Assembly (NCBI GenBank): GCA_018105865.1
Contig: CM030868.1
Location: 7,778,311-7,842,310 of the forward strand
Reading direction: 5' to 3'
Origin: Metaphire vulgaris
Lineage: Eukaryota; Annelida; Clitellata; Crassiclitellata; Megascolecidae
Length of the DNA stretch: 64,000 nucleotides
Shown: positions 1-12,973 of the stretch, piece after piece
How positions within the stretch are numbered: the first letter of the stretch is position 1
Layout of the letters: each line of letters opens with the position of its first letter
Program-made: the position numbers and the translations under genes
Notes under the pieces: model-generated
What the model was told of the DNA's origin: nothing
The model's database searches: none
The model's input: the letters and a program-made list of their open reading frames with translations, nothing else

Positions 1-504
1 AAATATTATATATAATATTTTATTTAAATAATTAATATTAAATATAATATTTAAATATAATTTATTTCTAAAATCAAATATACTTTCTAAAATACTGATA
101 TATTGACATTAAGACATATACCTACTTGCCTGTATATAGGATACCGGCTTACAGGAATTATATTCCCTTTGGTGTTGGTACTAAATTGGTACTAGTACTA
201 AATTGTGTTATAATTTCCAAGCCGTAATAAAATAACGAGATCCGTTGAATGACGACCCACCACTGAAAGCGCCAGTGTCTGATTTGGAGGTTGAGATGGC
301 AAATATGACCAATGGATCCCTCGAGTGGAAACTCCTGAGAACTGACAGCCTGGTTCTCAATATGCTGTGCTTCAATCCATCAGTCAAATGACTGACCTTG
401 AGCAGTACAGTTGCGTTGTTGACCGAGGACAGTGGTGACTGACCATGGTCACAATTTGAAGCCATAGATTGCCATTTGCAGTCAAACAATCTCAGTACAC
501 TTGA
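1..504. other. AT-rich left edge, no gene recognised
   Basis: The first ~130 bases are almost pure A/T, followed by ordinary AT-rich sequence. A 93-codon open frame on the minus strand (208-489) resembles no FOXRED2 exon and has no splice-site support, so it is not called. The stretch is probably inside intron 4 of the FOXRED2-like gene, whose later exons lie beyond the left edge. Confidence 0.5.
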
Positions 505-905
505 TTGTCATCATAAATCACACAAAAACAAGGAAACTGAGTTACTTTGGACTCGTGATAAGACAACCACAAGACACCATCAAGAGCACAGGACTTGTGG
601 AAGGAAACAGAAGCCGGGGACGACCGAGGATATGCTGGGTTGACAACATCACGACGTGGACTGGTCTTTCTGGAGACCGTCTACTACGCAGCGCGCAAGA
701 CAGATCGCGATGGAAAACACAGACCCATTCTTGTAGCCGGTTTGGTGACACTTAATCATACAACACTTAATCACGTGACAGTTAATAACCCTAACACTAA
801 CCCTGTCGCGTGATTAACTGTCGCGCGATTAAGTGTCCAAGTGATTAAATGTCCGTACACCCTTGTAGCCAACCGTTGCCAAGCAACGATGGCGCACTGA
901 CTGAT
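505..905 (+). mobile_element. LINE ORF2 C-terminal fragment, split by a foldback insertion
   Basis: The plus strand encodes the typical C-terminal tail of non-LTR retrotransposon ORF2: a G-x-RSRGRPR-x-x-W-x-DNI segment followed by a WTGLS...AAQDR-like segment. The frame is interrupted at 739 by a 123-bp foldback element and resumes at 871. Only the last ~80 residues remain. It lies antisense in intron 4 of the FOXRED2-like gene. Confidence 0.7.
739..861. mobile_element. Foldback element A (15-bp repeat arms, CCCTAA-like core)
   Basis: This 123-bp palindromic insertion is flanked by a perfect 9-bp direct repeat CTTGTAGCC (730-738 and 862-870). Its ends are GGTTTGGTGACACTTAATCA and, read inward from the right, GGTGTACGGACATTTAATCA. 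The left arm falls into 15-bp units such as GTGACACTTAATCAT. The centre reads CCTAACACTAACCCT, and the right arm repeats the left in inverted orientation. Removing the element plus one repeat restores the LINE sequence around it, so insertion is well supported. Confidence 0.8.
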
Positions 906-996
906 CTTTATCATAATCCCTACATGGCTAAGATTAAGATTCTATGAATCGAATTCAATGGTACAAAAGGCATCACATATACAAAACCAAACCAAC

Positions 997-1117
997 CTCA
1001 AATCGCCGACGTAATGCGTTGACCAAGAAAGCCGCACACGCGATCGCCCAACCATGTGGATCAAATTTGTATGTCCGTAAATACGATCGGCAACCTCAAA
1101 AGCAGCATTTCCACGAC
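997..1117 (-). CDS. FOXRED2: FOXRED2-like coding exon 4
   Basis: Acceptor ...TTTAG at 1118-1119, donor G|GTTGGT after 997. The 121 bases encode residues ~210-250, including GRGNAAFE (NAD(P)H-binding type) and the THYVGDLR block. The exon ends in phase 2, so the codon for the last Arg is completed outside the window. Confidence 0.92.
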
Positions 1118-4100
1118 CTAAAGTCAAAACACGGCAACACGACATCAAGTCTCGCAAAAGTTTAATCAATCCTATACAAACACACAAGCACTGGCAAGTC
1201 AAACCTAGACACCGTTTAGAAACAAATGCTTACCGGTAAATAAGCAACCGCCACATTGTCTACATATCTGCTTGATTTGTTGTTTGCCAGATATTACTTG
1301 TAAGCAAAATTTGAATCATGATTTAAATTAAACTGCAATTTACGGCAAGATAATAAGATCAAGACATAAAGAAATAGGATTCCATTCAACCGTTAACAAA
1401 TTCAATTTAATCCAGCTTTAAATCTTCGTGAGACAACATCTAATGAGCATGTTTGTTTGTAATGAAATTAGGAAGACTTGCCAGAGAGAATTTTAAAAAA
1501 AGACTAATAAATGGGCAAGATGGAAGGAAAAAAAACTAAAAATTTGGTGTCAGTATATCAATGTGAACAGAAATTATACTTTTCCGTTGGATTCAGTACA
1601 TCGGTACATTGGCTGTGTGTAGGATTAATAATATCCATATAGGAACCTAGCTTGTGGAAAACAACTTAAGAACTCAAAGGGAACTCAGCGGATTTCCTGC
1701 AAGACAAACGCACTGAAAACTTTAACAAACAAGGGTTGCGTACAGGCCCGCCGAGAGAGAGAAATTCCTGGCCCTCGGGCAGAGCAGTCACAGGCCCCAA
1801 GAAAATTTGTATGATGACTTTCACGTAGCCCACTATGTGAAGTAAGTTTGACATCCCTGATGCAGACAATCGTCATAACTAACTAACTAACTGACCAACT
1901 AACTTCCAGGTAACCTCCCTCCCCCCCCCCAACTGATAAATTTCTCATCAGCTTTGCACGAATCTCATGATCAATCTATGCCCAAATAGAAACCTGCCAG
2001 ACTTGGAACCAGGTCACATTTTGAGACCCGGTGACCCAGTGACCTGAAATAAAAGTGACCTATTGCCCCGGTGACCCAGTCATTGGTTCTAATATTTGAA
2101 TATTTATCAATGACGTCAAGTAAACGTTGTCATCACACCATAGAGTTTTTAATTACATTTTATAACATTCCATAGAGTAATAATATCAATATCCCTCAGT
2201 GATAAAATCAATAACTTGTATCTGCAGACCTACCTAATATCAAGCAGACAGTCTCTTCAGCCTTTTTGGGATTGATGAAACTGCATGCTTAGCATCTGAA
2301 GAAGATTTTAATTAATACAGTACCTGGTCTATAACCGGGTCATAAAGATGACCCGGAGACCCGTTGACCTGGTGGACAAAGGTGACCCAAATGATCCATT
2401 GACCCAGTTCCAAGTCTGAGACCCACCCCTCTCCTCTGTATGCCTTGTGGCTACCATAATGCTGGTAGCAATTCCACAAGCAGTGGCATAGCCTGAATTC
2501 CATTCCAGAATAGGGAGACCACTTCCATGTTTTGCGGCCCAAAAGTGTTAATGAGTAAAAAGGTCGTCATCTCAAATGCTTTAAAGTCTGGTGTCTGGAG
2601 CGTTTTCCTCGATCTAATACTTCCCATACCTCCCACCCAACCATTCACTGGTTTTTGACGAAGCTCATGATTGATCCCAATCCGAATAGAGGGGGGGCGG
2701 TACACCAATATCTACAATCAAATCTACAATCTACAGTCAAACCTCTTACATTATTGCCTATTCATCAATTCAAAAATTTATAATACATGCACGGCAGTTT
2801 GTTAATGGCATTACCAGTATGCTATTAGATTATAAGTTAATACGAATAAATTGTTGTATACCTAGAATGAGAACAGATTGGCCTTCAAAATCTTCCGGAT
2901 CCGTTGAAACGCTTTCGTATCCTTCTAAAAATTCAACACCCTTTGCGGAAATGAGGTTTGGCTGCCACATTCCTGTTCCGATTATCAGGACACTGTTACA
3001 GATCAATAACAATAAGCCAATGATAGGTTCATCTCTAAATTAAGGAGCTCAAGTTTCCCAATGCATATAATTTCTTTAACTATCTGTGCTTTTTGTCTAT
3101 TCCAAGTTTTTATGCTTTCAAAAGTTTGAAATTCTATGTTATATCTCAAGGTTTTCAAAAGGCAAACATGTTTGCTGAATTACAGGATCACAAACATGCC
3201 GAGTTTGGGAAAAGAGAAGGAGAGGAACAAACTGGAATGCCGAGTGAAGAATAACTGAATTTTTGTGGAGAATAGCTGAATTCATGGTATTTTGAGTGGT
3301 CAATGGTGCGAGAAGTAAGCGACCATGTTTAAAAGTCATTAGAAATGGAGAGAAAAATTATTTTTAAACGTAATATACACAATATTGAAAAATGTTCCTT
3401 ATTTTGAAGTAGTTGGCAATTTAGTTAGTTTAAAATCTATTATGCTTTAACACATACAGTGGCGTAGCCAGGGTCCCAGAATAGGGGGCACTTCGACATT
3501 TTTCGGCCCAAAAATCTTGTCAAGTAAACAAAGTCATCGTCTCAAATGCTTAGAAGTCTGCTGACTGGTGCTTTTTCCTCAATCAAATACCACCAATAAC
3601 CACCTCCCCCCCCCACTACTCACCAGTTTTGGATGAATCTCACGACTGGCCCAACCCAATCCGAATAGGGGGCCGGGCTATCCGTGCCCCCGCCAATGAA
3701 CATGTATGAATACTAATGAAAATACCACAGAATTCATAAGATTCATTCACCACAGACTGTTACAAAATCCAGTGAGCGAAGAATGCTGAATCTTACTTGC
3801 ACGTGAACTCGTTTCCATTTTGATCGTTCATGGAGAACCCAGACTTGTCGCTTCTGCTTATGTTATGAACGTCTGTACCGTAGAGGATGTTCAGATTGAA
3901 CTTAGCGGAAAAGTCGTTGAGGTACTTGACGTAGGTCAGTCGGCGAGGGAAGAATTCTTTCGAATAACGGCCAAATTTAAGCGATTCGTCGTCGCTTATG
4001 AGAGAGTTCCAGTCGTGACGTAGATTAAATTCTTTGTTGCTCTTTCCAGTGTGTCGCTTGTTGATGCTAATCAGCTTGTCATGTCGAGGATAGATCGTAA

Positions 4101-6079
4101 AGAAGCTGCCTATGGATAATCAGTCAGTCAACATAATTGGACACAACTGAGTGGAAGTGTCTGATGACAAGATAAAGAGGGCTTCACATCATTAAAGAAT
4201 GATATTGCCATCAACCACTTGGCTTTGGATGGAAGTAACTAATAAGGATGTTCTTAAGACTCACCTATTCACCATTGGGTATATGTAGTACAAAGTGGAT
4301 CCCTTTGGCCATTCTGCCATGCTTATTGCGCTAATTGCATAACCCGCATAATAATAATAACAGCGTAAAAAATCTAAACCAGTGATTTGTGCGTCCGTCT
4401 GTCCGACAAACAATTATCAGACGTCCCGGCTAAATATTGTTTAATCAAAAATGTCCAGTTAATTGCATAAACAAGGCTTCCCCGGCACCTATGCAATTAA
4501 GGCCCCAACCCATTCCTGCCCTGGCCCCAAACTTTCACTGTATTCCTCTCTCAGCCCTCTTGTCCCTTTGGCCATTCCCTACCCAGCTTAACCCCATTGC
4601 CCCGCCCTATATAAACCCCCCCGTCCAGCTAATAATAATAATAATAATACCCCTACCCCATAAACCCCGTTACCCTTCCCTCTAAAACCTCTCCTGATCG
4701 CCCCAGGACTTGGACTTGGACTTGGACTTGGCCCCAAACCCCGACTTGAGTCCAGAAATTCCCTCTCACCACCCTTGGACTTGTACTTGGACCCCACCGG
4801 CCACAAACCCCGTTCACAAACCTACGATTCCCAAAACCTACACAACGCTGGAAATCTCCCTTCCCTTAGACTTGGACTTGGGGATTGATGGTCAAAGACT
4901 TGGACTTGGAAATGATTGCTGTTTTTAAATTTGCCTCAGAAAGAGGACTTGAGTTTGCACCATTGTTTAGATTGTTTAAACTGTTAACTTAAAAATTAAT
5001 AGTCCATTAATATAAAAATATTTTTATAGCCTTCTATAAAATATTTAGTGATCTTATCATTTTGTAAAGGGATGATAAACAAAAAGTTAAAATGTTATAA
5101 CTCTATAAATTTCCTAATTTGAATTATTACTAAAAATTTCGTCTTTGAAATTTTAATTGTTTTATGATCCAGAATGTTATGTCTATTTTTATTAAAACAT
5201 CAGGATCATGACTGAACAAATGCATGGTTTAATTTTAGTTTCCTACTTTTTTGAATTTGCTATATCTCAGTTGTCAGAGCTGGATGATGCTTTGTTTAAA
5301 ATGGAAAAAGTCTAGCGTTGACTTGGACTTGGAATGAGGACTTCTACGGTCACTGAAAAGCACTTGGAAACTTGGAATCAAGAACTGCATGTCGTTGACA
5401 CTCCCATTACACTTGGACTTCAAGTTTCAGAAAATTGAATGTCCTGGACTTGAACTTGGACTTAATTGGACTTCTATTGCATTTGAGAAAAAACTTGATA
5501 AAACAACACTGATAATAATAATAATAAAACAAAGTACCGGTACTTGCGCTTTAACTTTTACAGTAAAACGTCTGGGAGAAATCGTTTCAAATCAAAGCAA
5601 TCAGAACTAAATAATGGATGAAGCAATGTAATAAGACAATCTGATTAATAAGTTGCAGCTGATTATAATATAGCCACTAAACATCGTACAAATGGAATGC
5701 ACACAATAGCTTTCCAGCACGCAGACCTCACAAACTAATGCAATTACAAAACCCTGGCTGTTGTAAGAGATAACAATCACATGAACAGAGATCTCAGTGG
5801 AAGGCCTTTTCCATGCATATGAATATTGGGAAATTCATTAATAGTAAATATTATATGCACATCTACAGAGCTGTCAGAGAGAAACCATTAAATCAACTCT
5901 AGTAAATAATAATATTCATTTAATAACAACGATTATTATCAATAATATATTATTCTACCAATGATAATAATCAAGGACATGAAAATGCCCAGGATGTATA
6001 ATAATTAATTAATTAATTAATGGCATGACAATTAATATTACAAATGTAGCATGGTAAGTAATATCATAATAACCATATA

Positions 6080-6115
<36 letters not shown>

Positions 6116-6982
6116 CACCATGCATATAAATACTCAAAACTAATAATATTCACCACAGCATTTCATTTTTTATCTAATAAATCAATTTAATGACATCATC
6201 ATTGCTGTTGTCATCATCATCATCATGCAAAGCTGAAGAAAAGGATAATGAAAGACATCATAATTATATGCGACAACACCACAAAACAAATGCTGTTTAT
6301 ACGGCACAATGAGACACAGTCTGAGCTGCAGTGCAAAAAGTAGGAGCACCGAAATTAAAGGATAACAGAAGAGTTTTTGAGCATAATTTTCACTGTTGGT
6401 GTTGGGAATTGATAGATACAACTGCATGCCAACTGCTAGAGACAAAAACCCAAAATACATAATCAAATACAAACAAATACACAAAAACCCAAAACACACA
6501 GTCATCCGCAACTGACAGTGCTGGACGCAGATCATAAATAATTTAATTACGAAACCAACAGGAAATACTGTAATAGTGTTTCTAATATTATTCAATAATG
6601 TAGAAAATAAATAAATCATAAAATAGATGATCAATCTATCTATCTAAAAAATAATAATAATAAAGAAATCATAAACTAAATGAAATAGCTGTTAATGCAA
6701 ATGCAAGTGACAGCAACATAAATAAAGAGGAGGTCATGTGACCTCTGAGCCAGCACTCATTGACTCCAGTGAATCAAAGACTGCACTGATTTCTGTCCAG
6801 GTCACAAGCCTCACACTGCACTTGTGCACTGTTCACTGATTCTTTACATCATCCTACACTCCCCACCACTTGTAATCAATCACATAGTAGTATTTGTTTG
6901 CAAATATGACCTTACCATCTGGTTTCAAATCATATATCAGGGCATGTACTGGTACTGTTCCAGCAAAAGAGATTAGTCAAGA

Positions 6983-7047
<65 letters not shown>

Positions 7048-9968
7048 ATATATTACAGTGACAAGATGGCATTAAGTTGAAGAGATAAGGATAATAAATC
7101 AGTCACTATATTATCAAAAAGCTCTTGACTGTGGCAGACTGCTATGATCAGCATTCATGTTGGCTCAATGGTTTATCATTATTCAAAGAAATAGATCAGA
7201 AATATATATACTGGTATATCATACACAGTATATATACAAACAATGTATATATATATATATATATATAACAATCATACACAAGAAAATAAAGACCTAGTAT
7301 TTCTCCTCAGTGGTGACCCCTGAATTAATGCAATGGAAAGCTAAACATCACGTATGACAAATGTGGTATTCAAAGCTCATTTGGTGGAATTCTCTAACAT
7401 ACAATCTGCATTTGGATCATTTCATATGCTGCTAACAACCAGTGTTACCATAATTTAGTGTTCAATCTATACTAAAAAGGGCTTTGGGGGAGGGGGGATG
7501 AGTTTGCATATGGGTAGTGGCAACTGGGCTTTTCAAGATTCTAAGCCTGAGACCTACAATGCCATCCAGTTATCAAAGCCCATGTACCTCATTCAGCCAA
7601 AAGCCACGTCACTAAAATTCTCAGCCTTGTCTCTAGAATGATCGTCTGTCAGAGATCGGAAAGATCAACAACTCTGGTTCTCCTCAGTCAATAAATCAGT
7701 CACCATTGGCCATCACTCCACAAACTTTCAGAAAACAAATTAAAACTATTCTTTTCAAGAAATCTTATGGGGGAAATTCTTACTACAGGTCTGCATTCTA
7801 ACCTCCACAAATCTTGTCATCATCCTCCATAAAACTACTTTGCTGCAACTGCCTACCTGGATCTACAACCTTGACCATCACAGACCACGGATTACAGAGG
7901 ACTATGGATTTTACACAGATTGAGTGCTCGTGAAGAAGCTGGTGCACTGCGCCAAGTTTTCTGACAGCGCTATAGAAATTTCATCTTACCCTTTTTAACA
8001 AAACCAATACACATAGGTGGAAAGCAAAATAATTTGGGTAGAAATGGCCATCTGTGAAAATGTTCTCTTTCCTTACAATATTTTCGTTCAACTTAATTCT
8101 GCATTGTCCTGGGTGTTTACTGTTTGTGTAGCGTATAGTTGTTTTGTTCACGAAAGTGTACCAGTATATACACTCCGCCCCATCAAAAGACCTGTTTTCG
8201 CTAATCTGCCACATTTGTTAATCCGCCAAAGTTTCAAAAAACGAATTATGGCAGATTAACGAGAGTGGACCTGTAATAGTAATAAATGACTGCATGATAA
8301 AAAGAACAAAGTACATCAAATGCAATAAGTTTTAATATTATATGTAAGTAAGTAATAAATTCTGCTAAGAATCTCTGAGTCAACAACTGCAGCGAAGGCA
8401 TTTGGGTTTCTTTACGCAATCTTGTGGTTACAAGTGGTTACTTATGGTCTAATTTTTCACATGGAATTGTTCACTTGGGACAATTTTCCTCCGAGACTGC
8501 TCGAAGACAACACACAATTCAAATCGTAACAACACAAATCACAGCATTTTGTAAGAAAATTGCTATTTCAGAAGTACTGTTTGGTTGGACAACCTTGTAA
8601 GATGCAGAGGACAAAAACCCGTTAAAATTCTGTTTTAAAGCGATCACAGTTACATTTTACCAATATCCCAACTTTTATTCTAAACCAGGGGTGTCAAACT
8701 CAATTCATATAACAGGCCACATAAAAGTCTTTGTGGTTGTCGTGGGCCGTATTTGTACATAACATTAACACGAACTACAGTAGGCTTATTACACAAAACA
8801 GTATATAAAAAACTTTCAACAATCTTTATATCATTTATATCGTATGTAAAAATTTCAGTTTCATTTACGTAGTTTCCGATTTTCTTATATGCACTTTTTG
8901 AACACGCCTTAAATAAAGTAACTTTGTTCAAACATAAATTTTTTTCTTGTATTCAGCCACATACAGGCGGGCCAGATGAAAAGCTTTCACGGGCCGTATC
9001 CGGCCCAAGGGCCGTATGTTTGACACCCCTACTCTAAACTATTATTGTAATAGTTAGCATAGGTAATATAACATCAATATTATTTATTATAAATTATTAT
9101 TAAAAAATGATAATTTCTTGTGTGCCATATTATCAAAATGTCAGGAGCAAGGGCACATTATAAAGTCTAGTAAAATAAATAAAATAACAGTCATCAAAAC
9201 AAAACACATAAAAAGAATGAAAAACAATCTAAGGTAGAAGAGAATAAGATTTTCTAAACAAATAAGTCTTTAGATTTTTCTTAAAGGATGTCAGAGAACA
9301 GGATGATGATTTGACAGTTATCGGTAGATTGTTCCATGTCTCCGTTCTCAAGGGTGGATCCAGGATTTTAGTTTGGGAGACTGGCTTTGCATTCCATTCC
9401 CCATTTTTCCTAAATTCAGGACGTTTCATCTCAGGATGATTCATCTCAGGAAGATTCAACACGGACGATTCATATCAAGGACGATTCATTTCAGGACATT
9501 TCATCAGGAGGACTATTCATCTTAGGACTATTCATTTCAGAATGATTCATCACCCTAACCCTAACCCTTATAACTTTTATCCAAGATGAATAGTTAGCAA
9601 TTAGCAAACAAAACGTTTGGGATCTGTTTGGGGGGGAGGTGCCCCAGGGTGACCTCTAGATCCGCCTAAGGTTGTTCTAGTGCTAACATTGTGTGACAGT
9701 TCAAGATTCAAGCCCTAGTAGTTAAAAAATTCTGTCTTTAATAGTAAGAAAGGCTCTGTCCACCTTCAGGCCTGAGGCATTATTTGGTCGACCTGTGACC
9801 TAATTATGCCAGATCACAAAGAGCAATCTGATATCATCAACTACACTTATGGCAATACATTGAAATTCTGTCTCTCTCTTGCCATGAATTTTGGTAACTA
9901 GATATTTAGACCAAGTTCACTGCCCTTGGATATATTGACCATTGCCTGGTTGATCATTTACCTTTCCA

Positions 9969-10012
<44 letters not shown>

Positions 10013-10026
10013 CATCATCATCATCA

Positions 10027-10098
<72 letters not shown>

Positions 10099-12906
10099 TA
10101 TCTGACAATTTATATAGCCCTATAACAAGGCCTAAGCCTTATATAGCTATTTCAAGAAAGGTTAAGCACCTAAGAATTATTAGCAACCATTGTACTACTT
10201 CCCCAAGAGCTATATAAATCCATGAGATTTTACTTACTTACTTACCTACTTAAAGGGAAAATCTGTTATCAGCTTATGTTAATCGGAAGTAAGATGACGG
10301 CATTCCATCTCTTATGATTTTAAATGTCTACAGCATAATAATTCTATATAAACTTGAGTTGAAGACAATCAACATGCAACATTTGCTTTTACATGTTTCC
10401 GCTGCTGTTTTATTAATAATTTCTACTTTCCATTATAATTAACAGTTACATCACGAATAGCTGTGCATTAATCGGTTGACAATTGGCCAATTGTTAAAGA
10501 GCCAATACCGATTATCCAGTGGCCTATCATCAGTCGATACTGATTAATTATCGGCTGATTATATCGGCACACCTCTAGTTTCAACTGCTATTTCCCTCTG
10601 CTTCAAACTGTTTCACAACTACAAGCCTTTCACTAAAAATAATACGGTAATGATAAAATGTCATAATGAAATCTTGCACAGTTAATGATACCATGAATTC
10701 CTAAAATATGCATCGCTTTTTCAAAACAGACCGAAAAAGCGCAGAATAAATAAACAATTCCAAAAATAGACAACAACGTCAAAAGAGGTGAAAGGCAGGG
10801 TCTCAGCAAGGGGAGGGGGGTATATTGGTATATATATAATATAACATATATATACACTATATAATATATATGTAATATATATACTATCAGACCTGAAAGT
10901 CAGCCGGTGCACAGCTTGAGCTCCAGCACCTTTTTGGGCCATGAAAATTTTTTCCATAATTCTTCAATATTTGTTACAATATTGTAAAAGCGCTATAGAA
11001 ATTTAGATATTCAGATTTAACGAGGGTGCGCGCACAAAAGGTACCACTGCTATACTTAACACACCTCAGCGCCAAGAAAGCTCCTGCACCTTTTTTCACA
11101 GACTTTCAGCACCGTATAATATATATGTACTATACATAATATCCATAACAACATATACCCCCCAAATTTATATCCCCCAAATCAAATTCCTGGCCATGCC
11201 CCTGGTGGAAAATAATGGTTAAAAAGAAATTTACCATTTAAAGTTCTTCAAAACTAGTTCGGCTGAATTTATGGAAGCAAATGGCACACGATCTCCATTG
11301 GCAATTCATTGGTCAATGTTTCTGAATTGGTCAACGTTTACCAAAACAAGCCAAAGTCACCTCTTAAGTGCATCCCAAGTCTCAGCTATCCCATAGGTTA
11401 TGGAAAGAATACTCTTATAACCTGACAGCATCTACCGGCATTAGAAGATCTTAAAAGTATTCAACCAATGGTGATGTAAATAACTAACTCTGGACAGGCA
11501 TGATAACAGTTCTGACACAGCTGTCTTAATTGAATATTGACAACCGTTATGCATAGATGAATAACATTACGCTGCAATGAAGACTGGCCTTTCAGCATGA
11601 AAACTGCACACGAAAACGAAAACGTTTACTGCAACATCTGAGTGCTTTCAAAGCTACACTAAAATCACACATCTCAGAGGTGACCTTTTATCCATCCATG
11701 GCCTGACCTTTTGCTTCTCTCACTCTGACTGACCTCTGGAACTGATCTGAAGTACCATTGATTGATACTCTAGTGTATTAATAGACTATAAAAATACATA
11801 ATATTACTTAAAGCAACAATATTATAGTCATTACAGTTCCTATTACCACTATTATTGTTATTAATAAGTCAAATTTCAAAAGACTGTTTTAAAACGATAA
11901 TTAAATCTTCCCCATAAAGTACCATAATGCACACTTTCTCAAATTCTCAAAGAAAATTTCAATCAATTCAAGCTCTGACATAAGATTTTTTTCTTGAATG
12001 ACCCCAATGCACTCGTTTATAAAGTGTCAACAAATCACCTGATCTTGATGGATCGGTTTCTTGTAATTTCACCAGATGCTATTCACGCCCAAATCAATTT
12101 TAAAATGCCTCCGAGCCGCCAAAGACCACAGTTACAATATGTCCTAAACTTGTCTTTTCACTACAAATTTTTGTACAATCCTTCACAATAATAGGACCCA
12201 AAGCCCTGACCCTGTTTGACCAAAGATATGATTTGGACTTACAAACGGAACCTGAGAGCCAGTGATGAGCTGGTGCAGATTTAACAGTGTTTGGAAAACA
12301 CTTTCTAAATTACACTTACTTATTTAGTTATAATTACAAACATATGCTCTGTGTGAAATTCAAGTAATTTTGTTTCAATAATTTAATAATTGCTACTCCA
12401 TAAATAATATTGGAGCTGCAATTCTTCTATTGTCCCTCGGTACTACAAATGGTTAATTAGAAAGCAATGAATGATAACAAATTGTAATTTAGGGAACAGA
12501 TTTCCAGCACAGAAAGGTCAACTGTCCCCACTTTTATCAAATTATATAATGCACCTAAATTATTACAACAACAACAGCTGTGGCAACAACTTTCAACCCA
12601 AATGCTAAACTATAGATTCCAGTGCCTTAAATCAGTTTTGAGTACAAGTAAACTTTATAATATTCTATATCTCTCACTTCTGTAAACATTCCATCAGCCA
12701 CAAGAGATGAGAAAGCGTCATTAATCTCCAATAAAGAGTGGATTTCACCATCTATCCTTCTAGCTCCAGCCTTTCTATGAAGAACTGTTTCATAGACAAG
12801 TATTCAGCAAACACAGCATCTCCACAAGTGCTCTCTTATTACAGTGGACCCTTGTGAGTCACATTATTGCCCAATTCACACAATTTCAAATTATGAATTA
12901 AAAATA

Positions 12907-12973
<67 letters not shown>

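Noticed and set aside
208..489. 93-codon minus-strand frame upstream of FOXRED2 exon 4
   Set aside because: It matches none of the remembered FOXRED2 C-terminal blocks and lacks matching splice phases.
6182..6634. 150-codon hydrophobic minus-strand frame
   Set aside because: AT-rich sequence gives Ile/Leu/Phe/Met-rich chance frames. There is a microsatellite at one end and no recognisable domain.
9917..10108. Poly-Asp/poly-Ile frame
   Set aside because: It is a translation of the (ATC)n(ATT)n microsatellite.
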